This document shows positions 25,202-35,892 of a stretch of DNA of 37,232 nt, one piece after another. This DNA comes from DASXSB01 sp036506275 (lineage in GTDB: Bacteria > Methylomirabilota > Methylomirabilia > Rokubacteriales > CSP1-6). The stretch spans positions 1 through 37,232 of the forward strand of contig DASXSB010000065.1 of the NCBI GenBank assembly GCA_036506275.1, written 5' to 3'. The notes below the pieces were generated by a model. That model made no database searches. It saw nothing but the letters and a program-made list of their open reading frames with translations, and was not told the DNA's origin. Each line of letters starts with the position of its first letter. Position 1 is the stretch's first letter. A program made the position numbers and the translations under genes.

Positions 25202-25636
25202 ATGCGATTCATGATCATCGTGAAGGCGAGCAAGGACTCGGAAGCCGGCAAGCTGCCGAGCCGGGAACTCTTGGCCGCGATGGGCAAGTACAACGAGGAC
25301 CTCTCGAAGGCGGGGATCCTCCTCAGCGGCGAGGGCCTGCATCCGAGCAGCAAGGGCGCGCGCGTGCGCTTCTCGGGCGACCGGCGCACCGTCATCGAAG
25401 GGCCATTCGCCGAGACCAAGGAGCTGATCGCCGGGTACTGGCTGTGGCAAGTGAGGTCGAGGGAGGAGGCCATCGAGTGGGTCAAGCGGTGCCCCAACCC
25501 GATGCCCGGCACCGAGGCCGAGATCGAGATCCGCCAGGTCTTCGAGAACGAGGAATTCGGCGAGGCGCTCACGCCGGAGCTGCGCGAGCAGGAAGCGCGT
25601 CTGCGGGCCCAGACGGCCCGGCGGCCGGGGGCGTAG
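25202..25636 (+). CDS. YCII-related (YciI/DGPF family) protein
   Basis: A 144-residue soluble protein of the YCII-like superfamily, related to the DGPF proteins often found beside ECF sigma factors. The N-terminus MRFMIIVKASKDSE and the central VIEGPFAETKELIAGYWLWQV motif are family signatures. The C-terminal tail is Glu/Arg/Ala-rich. Its biochemical role is not established. ATG at 25202 is preferred over GTG at 25196 because GGAGGT (25192-25197) is correctly spaced from it and overlaps the GTG. No sigma factor gene accompanies it here. Confidence 0.85.
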   Translation: MRFMIIVKASKDSEAGKLPSRELLAAMGKYNEDLSKAGILLSGEGLHPSSKGARVRFSGDRRTVIEGPFAETKELIAGYWLWQVRSREEAIEWVKRCPNPMPGTEAEIEIRQVFENEEFGEALTPELREQEARLRAQTARRPGA

Positions 25637-25679
25637 CGTTCTCGCCGACCCTGGGCGGCGGCGGCGGCGTCACCGCGGG

Positions 25680-25688
25680 TGCTATGCT
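25680..25688 (+). promoter_or_regulatory. Extended -10 element before the cation-efflux gene
   Basis: TGC-TATGCT (hexamer 25683-25688) fits an extended -10 box and overlaps an otherwise possible ATG at 25684, which argues against that start. Transcription would begin near 25695, about 25 bases before ATG 25720. Confidence 0.4.
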
Positions 25689-25719
25689 TCGCCGCCGGAG
25701 GCTCCCATGGCGGCGCAAC

Positions 25720-26751
25720 ATGACCGACTATGCCGCGACCGGCCGCGCGTTCTCGCTTCCGGTCCCGGAGCGCTTCAACTGGGCGTTCCCCGTCCACGAC
25801 GGCTGGGCGCGGGATCCCGCGATGACGAACCGGCCGGGACCTGACGTGCCCGCGAGGCTGACACGCTACGCGTGGCTCTCCATCGCGACGGCGGTGAGCA
25901 CGGTGGCGCTCAAGGCGCTCGCCTGGAGGCTCACCAGTTCGGTCGGTCTGCTTTCAGACGCGCTGGAGTCGCTCGTCAACGTGGGGGCGGCCGTGATGTT
26001 GCTCGCGATGCTTCGCATCGCGGCCACGCCCGCCGACGACGCGCACGCGTACGGGCGCAACAAGGCCGAGTACTTCGCGAGCGGATTCGAGGGCATGCTG
26101 GTGGTCGTGGCCGCCGGCGCCATCGCCTATTCCGCGACCTACCGCCTGCTTCATCCACGACCGCTCGATCATGCCGAGGTTGGCCTCGTGCTCACCACCG
26201 TCGCATCGGGGCTGAACCTGTTCGTGTCCCGGTTCCTCATGCGCGCGGGGCGACGGCATCGGTCGGTCGCGCTCGAAGCCGACGCCCAGCATCTGATGAC
26301 GGACGTGTGGACGTCCGGCGGCGTGATCCTCGGCGTGGCGCTGGTGACGCTGACGGGCTGGCTCGTGCTCGATCCGATCATTGCCCTCGCGGTCGCCGTC
26401 AACATCCTGTTCATCGGCTGGCGGCTGCTCAAGGAATCGGTCGGCGGCTTGATGGACGCGGCGTGGGCGACGGACGAGCGCGCGGTGCTGGAATCCGTGC
26501 TCGACGAGTTTCGATCGGAGGGGCTACGCTTTCACGCCGTGCGGACGCGCCGGTCGGGCGCGCGTCGCTTTGCATCGTTCCACGTGCTCGTACCGGGGAG
26601 CTGGACGGTGCAGCGGGGCCACGACCTGCTGGAGGAGATCGAGCGCCGCATCGCCGGGCGCGTGCCGGCGGTGACGGTCGACACCCATCTCGAACCCATC
26701 GAGGATCCTTCGTCGTATGAGGATCAACGACTGGATCGCGACTACTCTTGA
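25720..26751 (+). CDS. Cation diffusion facilitator family transporter with an acyl-CoA-ligase-like N-terminal remnant
   Basis: The core (from ATG 25822, 309 residues, normal length) is a metal-cation/proton antiporter of the inner membrane. It has about six membrane helices, the SSVGLLSDALESLVNVGA metal-site helix, DAQHLMTDVWTSGG with H-x3-D, and a cytoplasmic C-terminal domain ending in DTHLEPIED. The 34 codons between ATG 25720 and 25822 do not belong to this family. They read YAATGRAFSLPVPERFNWAF...DGWARDPA, which resembles the extreme N-terminus of AMP-forming acyl-CoA/benzoate-CoA ligases. The promoter-like box at 25683 precedes this piece. The cation-efflux protein may therefore be expressed as a fusion from a captured ligase start, or from ATG 25822. 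The metal is unknown. Confidence 0.85.
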   Translation: MTDYAATGRAFSLPVPERFNWAFPVHDGWARDPAMTNRPGPDVPARLTRYAWLSIATAVSTVALKALAWRLTSSVGLLSDALESLVNVGAAVMLLAMLRIAATPADDAHAYGRNKAEYFASGFEGMLVVVAAGAIAYSATYRLLHPRPLDHAEVGLVLTTVASGLNLFVSRFLMRAGRRHRSVALEADAQHLMTDVWTSGGVILGVALVTLTGWLVLDPIIALAVAVNILFIGWRLLKESVGGLMDAAWATDERAVLESVLDEFRSEGLRFHAVRTRRSGARRFASFHVLVPGSWTVQRGHDLLEEIERRIAGRVPAVTVDTHLEPIEDPSSYEDQRLDRDYS

Positions 26752-26843
26752 CCGCGCGCTTGCCATCCCGGACGCGTCCGTACTAGGTTTGCCGCGATGT
26801 CCCTCCCACGGCGCGACCGTCCCGGCCGGGGTCATTCGTGACG

Positions 26844-27239
26844 ATGCGCATGACGAAAACGTGCTGCTCACTCGCCATGGCGGCGGCGCTGTTGACGCTG
26901 GCGACGATCGCGCGAGCCGCGGACGTGCCGTACATCTCCGGAGGGGTCGGTAGCGACGAGCGCGAAGAGCTCCTTGCGAAGGAGCGGGATTACAACCTCA
27001 AGGTTATCGCCGCCCGGAGCTCCGGCCATTACCTCTCGGGCGTCGTGATCGTGATCGAGTCGGCAGCCGGCGAGCGAATGCTCGAGACGACGATGACGGG
27101 GCCGATCCTGCTCGCAAAACTCCCGCCGGGATCATACACGCTCAAGGCGACGGCAGGCGACCAGACGCAGAGCCAGACGGTAACGATCCCCGCGCAGGGA
27201 TCGAAGCAAGTGCAATTTCGCTGGGCCGATCGTCGCTAA
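26844..27239 (+). CDS. Small exported protein with carboxypeptidase-regulatory-like fold
   Basis: A 131-residue protein with a signal peptide (about residues 1-25, ending IARAAD). The mature part looks like a single beta-sandwich of the carboxypeptidase-regulatory/transthyretin-like type: YNLKVIAARSSGHYLSGVVIVIES, then GPILLAKLPPGSYTLKATAGDQTQSQTVTIP, where LPPGSYTL is the typical turn. Such domains are structural and no enzyme residues are apparent. ATG 26844 is chosen because it gives a clean signal peptide; GTG 26838 is also possible. No ribosome binding site is evident. It converges with the PEP-CTERM gene and could be another surface protein, but no partner is known. Confidence 0.75.
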   Translation: MRMTKTCCSLAMAAALLTLATIARAADVPYISGGVGSDEREELLAKERDYNLKVIAARSSGHYLSGVVIVIESAAGERMLETTMTGPILLAKLPPGSYTLKATAGDQTQSQTVTIPAQGSKQVQFRWADRR

Positions 27240-27276
27240 CGGCTGACGTAGACGACGACGACGCGTCGGCATCAGG

Positions 27277-27294
27277 GAGGGCTTTGGAGCCCTC
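27277..27294. terminator. Hairpin between convergent genes
   Basis: GAGGGCT-TTGG-AGCCCTC forms a perfect 7-bp stem with a 4-nt loop, 37 bases after the exported-protein gene and 51 bases beyond the end of the minus-strand PEP-CTERM gene. A T-run is absent on both sides, so termination is only suggested by position. Confidence 0.4.
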
Positions 27295-27345
27295 ACCCGC
27301 ATCGCCGTACGAGATCCTGGAGCGCAACGCCACCGATTTGTGGCC
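27277..27345 (+). pseudogene. Degenerate fragment of a pyrR gene
   Basis: Read on the + strand, 27277-27303 encodes EGFGALTRIA-like residues, and after one extra base (near 27304) the next frame gives YEILERNATDL. The intact pyrR at 28497 has GLDRALTRIAHEILERNAGAADL at codons about 19-41. At the DNA level ACCCGCATCGCC, ACGAGAT and CTGGAGCGCAA are shared, and most differences are third-codon-position changes, as expected of an old coding copy. The single inserted base breaks the frame. The match stops where the minus-strand PEP-CTERM gene ends (27346), which suggests a rearrangement boundary. Confidence 0.5.
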
Positions 27346-28080
27346 TTATCGACGCGAGCTCCGGCGCTTCCTCCATCCGACGCCAAGCGCACCAAGGCCG
27401 AGCAGGAGCAAACTCGACGGCTCGGGGACCGTGGAAACCTGGCCCGTCACGAGACCGTACTGCAGGTCGTCGACCTCGATTCCGCCCGAATCGTTGCTGA
27501 TGACGATCCTCGAGATACCGCCGGCATTGATGGCGCCGTAGAAACGGTCCTCCTCGATGGTGCCGTTGAACGAGCCGTCCGCGTGGTTGCCCGTCAGCCC
27601 CGGCGGCGAGATTTCTGCGCCATTCTGATCGAACGCATGGAAGTGGATCGCGGCGGCGCCATCCGTCCACACCACTCCGGCATGCGTCGGAAGCGCTCCG
27701 AGCACACCCGCGTTGAACGTGAATGTAAAGCCGGTCGCGCCAGACCCAAAGAACAGCGTGTCGCAGGCAACCGCCGCTCCGCCTGGCGGGCAACCGCCGG
27801 CGAGACCGACTTGATCGATGATCGAGCCGTTGAACCCGGAGCTCGTGCTGACCGCCGCTCCGGAATTCACGCTCACTCCGGGGGCGTTGAGGGCGTGATC
27901 GTCGAAGTTCTCGAACTGGAAATAGCCATTGAACGTCACTCCCCGGAACGGGCTGTCGGCGGAAAAGCTAGTGTACGGGGTTGGTCCGAGCAAGTCGGCA
28001 GCCGCAGGATCCACGGCGAGTGGCGTCAGCAGCAAGGTCAGAACGGCCGTTGCCAACCACATCTGTGTGATTCTGGGCAT
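27346..28080 (-). CDS. PEP-CTERM sorting-domain protein
   Basis: A 244-residue exported protein, the only clear minus-strand gene. It has an N-terminal signal peptide (about 1-28, ending AAADL) and a C-terminal PEP-CTERM sorting signal: VPEPSSLLLLGLGALGVGW followed by the basic tail RKRRSSRR. This tripartite signal is recognised by exosortase (EpsH/XrtA), and such proteins accompany exopolysaccharide production. The middle is Gly/Ser/Asn-rich and beta-like (GVTFNGYFQFENFDD, SRIVISNDSGGIEVDDLQYG), with a Cys pair (GGCPPGGAAVACDT); no enzyme family is recognised. A good ribosome binding site (AAGGGGGAG, 28094-28086) lies five bases before the ATG. No exosortase gene is in the window. The promoter looks sigma-54-dependent. 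Confidence 0.88.
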   Translation of the reverse strand: MPRITQMWLATAVLTLLLTPLAVDPAAADLLGPTPYTSFSADSPFRGVTFNGYFQFENFDDHALNAPGVSVNSGAAVSTSSGFNGSIIDQVGLAGGCPPGGAAVACDTLFFGSGATGFTFTFNAGVLGALPTHAGVVWTDGAAAIHFHAFDQNGAEISPPGLTGNHADGSFNGTIEEDRFYGAINAGGISRIVISNDSGGIEVDDLQYGLVTGQVSTVPEPSSLLLLGLGALGVGWRKRRSSRR

Positions 28081-28140
28081 GTCGTCTCCCCCTTCGCGGC
28101 GGCAGGTAAGGGTTCGGGAAATTGGAACGGCGCGAGAGGC

Positions 28141-28156
28141 TGCACCGCGCGTGCCA
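28141..28156 (-). promoter_or_regulatory. Putative sigma-54 promoter of the PEP-CTERM gene
   Basis: On the minus strand TGGCAC-N5-GTGCA differs from the consensus TGGCAC-N5-TTGCW at one base and keeps GG-N10-GC. Transcription would start near 28131, giving a leader of about 50 bases before ATG 28080. PEP-CTERM genes in other bacteria are known to be associated with sigma-54 control through PrsK/PrsR-type systems. Confidence 0.6.
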
Positions 28157-28182
28157 GCGGCGCGTCGCCCTCACGCGCCCCT

Positions 28183-28264
28183 AAAGATTTGTCACGATAG
28201 CTATTCAATCTTTCGGTCGCACGCTGCCGTACGCGAGCCGTCGAAGTGTCAAGCTCTCCGACAC
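28183..28264. promoter_or_regulatory. Inverted repeats upstream of the PEP-CTERM promoter
   Basis: AAAGATT (28183-28189) and AATCTTT (28207-28213) are a perfect 7-bp dyad with centres 24 bp apart, enclosing the palindrome ATAGCTAT (28197-28204). A further dyad, GTGTC-N9-GACAC (28246-28264), lies about 100 bp upstream of the -24 element. Either could bind a sigma-54 activator. The AT-rich composition stands out from the surroundings. Confidence 0.35.
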
Positions 28265-28323
28265 ACGAGTGACGCGGGCATCCCATCCGCCCGTGAGCCA
28301 GAACCCGGTGTCGCGGTTCACTT

Positions 28324-28360
28324 CACCACGTCATGAGCCGAATGAGCTCATCACGTGGTG
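28324..28360. repeat. Long inverted repeat upstream of the pyr promoter
   Basis: CACCACGTCATGAGC (28324-28338) and GCTCATCACGTGGTG (28346-28360) pair over 15 bp with one central mismatch and a 7-nt loop. It lies 45 bases upstream of the pyr -35 box, between divergent promoters. No T-run follows on either strand, so it may be an operator or the remains of a lost unit rather than a simple terminator. Confidence 0.6.
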
Positions 28361-28405
28361 TAAAGAATTCTGACGCCTCGCAATGGATAGGGCTCCAGGG
28401 CGCGA

Positions 28406-28435
28406 TTGACACAAGGACGCCCGCGACGGTAGAGT
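28406..28435 (+). promoter_or_regulatory. Sigma-70-type promoter of the pyr operon
   Basis: A perfect TTGACA (28406-28411), an 18-bp spacer and TAGAGT (28430-28435). Transcription should begin near 28442, giving a leader of about 55 bases that contains the PyrR-binding hairpin. The leader is too short for a terminator/antiterminator pair. Confidence 0.7.
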
Positions 28436-28454
28436 GACGAGCGACGCATACGCG

Positions 28455-28493
28455 CTTTCCTTTAAGTGAGCCCCGCGAGGCTCGTAAGGAGAG
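28455..28493 (+). promoter_or_regulatory. PyrR-binding hairpin that sequesters the pyrR ribosome binding site
   Basis: AGCCCCGCGAGGCT (28469-28482) matches the PyrR RNA consensus ARUCCNGNGAGGYU at 13 of 14 positions. It forms the upper stem GAGCC/GGCTC (28468-28472 with 28479-28483) with the hexaloop CCGCGA, which fits CNGNGA. Below a small purine-containing internal loop, CTTTCCTT (28455-28462) pairs with AAGGAGAG (28486-28493), the ribosome binding site of pyrR. UMP-bound PyrR would stabilise the hairpin and block translation. Confidence 0.7.
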
Positions 28494-28496
28494 GAG

Positions 28497-29060
28497 ATGT
28501 CGACCCCCGCACCGCGCCTACGCGAGAAGGCCCAGGTTCTCGACGAGGCGGGCCTCGATCGCGCTCTTACCCGCATCGCCCACGAGATTCTGGAGCGCAA
28601 TGCCGGCGCCGCCGATCTCGCCTTCATCGGGCTGCGGACGCGCGGGGTGACCCTCGCCAAGCGGCTCACGAGCAAGATCGCCAAGATCGACGGGGCCGTG
28701 CTGCCGGTGGGGACGCTCGACATCACGCTCTACCGGGACGACCTCGCCGTGCGGGGGGTGCCGGTCATCCGCGGCACCGACATCACGTTCTCGATCAAGG
28801 ACCAGACGGTCATCCTCGTCGACGACGTGCTCTTCACGGGCCGCACCATCCGGGCCGCCCTCGACGCCATCGTGGACCTCGGCCGCCCGCGCATGATCCA
28901 GCTCGCGACCCTCGTGGACCGCGGCCACCGAGAACTACCCATCCGGCCCGACTACATCGGCAAGAACCTCCCGACGTCGCGTCGCGAGACAGTCTCCGTG
29001 CGGCTGCGGGAGCACGACGGGGAGGACCGCGTCGTCATCGAAGAACCGGAGGACGCCTGA
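28497..29060 (+). CDS. pyrR: Bifunctional pyr operon regulator / uracil phosphoribosyltransferase PyrR
   Basis: A 187-residue phosphoribosyltransferase-fold protein that binds pyr mRNA in response to UMP and can convert uracil to UMP. The N-terminal helix LDRALTRIAHEILERN and the GLRTRGVTLAKRL loop are family features. The PRPP-binding motif is VILVDDVLFTGRTIRAALDAI (about residues 101-121). VDRGHRELPIRPDYIGKNLPTSRRETVSVRL is the PyrR C-terminal signature. The start has a strong ribosome binding site (AAGGAGAGGAG, 28486-28496) lying within the predicted PyrR hairpin, so the protein probably represses its own translation and that of the operon. pyrB starts two bases after the stop. Confidence 0.96.
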   Translation: MSTPAPRLREKAQVLDEAGLDRALTRIAHEILERNAGAADLAFIGLRTRGVTLAKRLTSKIAKIDGAVLPVGTLDITLYRDDLAVRGVPVIRGTDITFSIKDQTVILVDDVLFTGRTIRAALDAIVDLGRPRMIQLATLVDRGHRELPIRPDYIGKNLPTSRRETVSVRLREHDGEDRVVIEEPEDA

Positions 29061-29061
29061 C

Positions 29062-29996
29062 ATGGCGTGGACGCGCAAGGATCTGCTCACGATCCGGGAC
29101 CTGGACGCCGGCGAGATCACGCTGCTCGTCGACACGGCGGCGTCACTGCAGGAGATCGCCACCCGCGAGATCAAGAAGGTCCCCGCCCTCCGCGGGAAGA
29201 CCATCGTCAACCTGTTCTACGAAGCGTCGACGCGGACGCGCACGTCGTTCGAGATCGCGGGCAAGTGGCTGTCGGCAGATGTCGTCAACATCTCCGGGAG
29301 CAGCTCCAGCGCCGCCAAGGGCGAGAGCATCCTCGACACCGCCAAGAACATCGAGGCGATGAGCCCGGACGTGGTGGTGGTGCGCCACCGCTCGGCGGGC
29401 GCGGCGGAGCTGCTCGCGCGCGAGCTCGCGTGCTCGATCGTGAACGCGGGCGACGGCGCCCACGAGCATCCGACGCAGGCCCTCCTCGACCTCCTCACCA
29501 TCCGCGAGCGCAAGGGGCACTTCGAGGGCCTCCACGTGGCCATCGTGGGCGACATCGCGCACAGCCGGGTCGCGCGCTCGAACCTGCACGCGATGCGGAA
29601 GCTCGGGATGACGGTGACGGTGGCGGGGCCACCCACGCTGATCCCGCCCTTCGTGCAGGAGCTGGGAGCGAAGGTCAGCTATCGCCTGGAGGACGCCATC
29701 CGCGACGTGGACGTCATCATGATGCTGCGCCTCCAGCAGGAGCGGATGACGCGCGGTCTCATCCCGTCGCTGCGCGAGTACTCGCGCTACTGGGGCTTGT
29801 CGCTGGAGAAGCTCGCCGCCCACGCGCGCTCGGACGTCGTGATCATGCACCCCGGTCCCGTGAACCGGGGCGTGGAGCTGTCGCCGGAGGTGGCGGACGG
29901 ACCGTACTCGGTGATCCTCGACCAGGTGGCGAAGGGCGTCGCCGTGCGCATGGGCGTCCTTGTCCTCCTCGCCGGGCGAAAGGACGAACGCGCCGC

Positions 29997-30000
<4 letters not shown>
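29062..30000 (+). CDS. pyrB: Aspartate carbamoyltransferase catalytic subunit
   Basis: Condenses carbamoyl phosphate with aspartate, the first committed pyrimidine step. The 312-residue protein has the carbamoyl-phosphate motif STRTRTSFE at about residues 54-62, the SSSSAAKGESILDT loop and HPTQALLDLLTI. Aspartate-domain features include HSRVARSN and MLRLQQERM; HPGPVNRGVE lies near the end. No pyrI regulatory subunit is present, as in Bacillus- and Pseudomonas-type enzymes where activity depends on other partners; a complex with the downstream dihydroorotase is possible. It overlaps pyrC by ATGA. Confidence 0.97.
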
Positions 30001-31267
<1,267 letters not shown>

Positions 31268-31271
<4 letters not shown>

Positions 31272-32395
31272 TGCCGGCCCTGCTCGTCCTGCGCGACGGT
31301 CGCGTCTTCCGCGGCCAGGCGCTGGGCGCCGTCGGCGAGACCTCGGGCGAGGTCATCTTCAACACCGCCATGTCCGGCTACCAGGAGATCCTGACCGATC
31401 CCTCGTACCGCGGCCAGATCGTGGCCATGACCTATCCCATGATCGGCAACTATGGCGTGAACGAAGACGACGTCGAGTCGCGCCGGCCCTGGGTGAACGG
31501 CTTCGTCGTGAAGGAGGCGTCGACGGTCGCCTCCAACTACCGGTCCCGCACCACGCTCGCCGCCTATCTGGAGTCGCACGGCATCGTGGGCATCCAGGGG
31601 ATCGACACGCGCGCGCTCACGCGCCACCTCCGCGACCACGGCGCCCAGGACGGCCTCATCTCTTCCGTGGAGCTCGATACAAGGCGTCTCGTCGAGCGCG
31701 CGCGCACGCTGCCGCCGAGCCTGGCGGGACGCGACCTCGTGAGCGAGGTCACCACCGACGCGCCGTTCGGGTGGCCGGAGGGCCTCTGGGATCGCGCGCG
31801 GGGCTACGTGGCGGCGCCGCTGTCGTCGTGTCGGGTCGTCGCCTACGACGCGGGAACGAAGCTCAACATCCTGCGCCAGCTTCGCAGCACGGGTTGCGAC
31901 GTCACGGTGCTCCCCGCCCACGCGACGGCGGAAGAAGTCCTGGAGCGCAAACCCGACGGCGTCTTCCTCTCCAACGGCCCTGGCGACCCGGAGGCGGCTC
32001 CGTACCTGGTGGAGTCCGTGCGGAAGCTGATCGGGCGCGTGCCGATCTTCGGCATCTGCCTCGGCCACCAGATCCTCGGTCTCGCCGCCGGCGGACGCAC
32101 GTACAAGCTGCCCTTCGGCCACCACGGGGCGAATCATCCCGTGAAGGACCTCGCCACTGGGCGCGTCGAGATCACGTCCCAGAACCACGGCTTCGCCGTC
32201 GATCCCGAATCGGTGGCGCGGGCCGGCTGGGAGCCAACCCACGTGAACCTGAACGATGGAACGTGCGAGGGGCTGCGTCACCGCGAGCTGCCGGTCTTCT
32301 CCGTGCAATACCATCCGGAAGCGTCGCCGGGACCGCACGACGCGCACTACCTGTTCGACCGCTTCAAGACGCTGATGCAGAAGAAGGGAGGCTGA
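31268..32395 (+). CDS. carA: Carbamoyl-phosphate synthase small (glutaminase) subunit
   Basis: Hydrolyses glutamine and passes ammonia to CarB. The 375-residue protein begins with the CarA N-terminal domain (LVLRDGRVFRGQALG, FNTAMSGYQEILTDPSYRGQIV) and ends with a class I amidotransferase domain. The nucleophilic Cys lies in GICLGHQILGLA, the downstream His/Glu in YHPEASPGPHD, and SQNHGFAVD is also conserved. The start is a double ATG (31268 or 31271) overlapping the pyrC stop. GGGAGG at the 3' end probably serves the small gene that follows. Confidence 0.97.
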
Positions 32396-32402
32396 GCACC
32401 GT

Positions 32403-32669
32403 ATGCCGAAGTACCTGATCTCGTACCGCAAGGTCGAGGGCGTCGGTCACAAGCCGGACTGGGCTTCCTTCACCACGCAGACGGAGAACTCGCTGGAAGC
32501 GCACGCCATCCGCGAGCGCGTGGACAAGCGAATGAGCGTGCTCGGCGAGCAGCTCTGGGGCGGTGGCGAAGTGGTATGGGTGGGCGCGGGCCGCCTCGAC
32601 GACGTCCTCTACAAGCGCGAGGAAGCCGCCCCCGAGACGTCGATCGTCTACGGGCTCGTGGAAGAGTGA
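32403..32669 (+). CDS. Uncharacterised 88-aa protein between carA and carB
   Basis: A soluble 88-residue protein without signal peptide, membrane helix or Cys, and rich in charged residues. It begins MPKYLISYRKVEG and contains WASFTTQTENSLEAHAIRERV, suggesting a short alpha/beta fold with a central helix (about residues 29-48), then VVWVGAGRLDDVLYKREE. I do not recognise a family. It lies seven bases after carA and 12 bases before carB, inside an operon otherwise made only of pyrimidine enzymes, so a role in carbamoyl-phosphate synthase assembly or control is possible but unproven. The only ribosome binding site is GGGAGG, 11 bases upstream. Confidence 0.75.
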   Translation: MPKYLISYRKVEGVGHKPDWASFTTQTENSLEAHAIRERVDKRMSVLGEQLWGGGEVVWVGAGRLDDVLYKREEAAPETSIVYGLVEE

Positions 32670-32681
32670 CGCACGGACGGC

Positions 32682-35885
<3,204 letters not shown>

Positions 35886-35892
35886 GCGGCCG

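Noticed and set aside
25684..25719. ATG 25684 as start of the cation-efflux protein
   Set aside because: The codon lies inside the probable extended -10 box, so it would not be in the transcript.
26769..26780. Perfect 12-bp palindrome CGGACGCGTCCG before the small exported protein
   Set aside because: In DNA this GC-rich such palindromes are not rare, and there is no second copy or clear promoter nearby.
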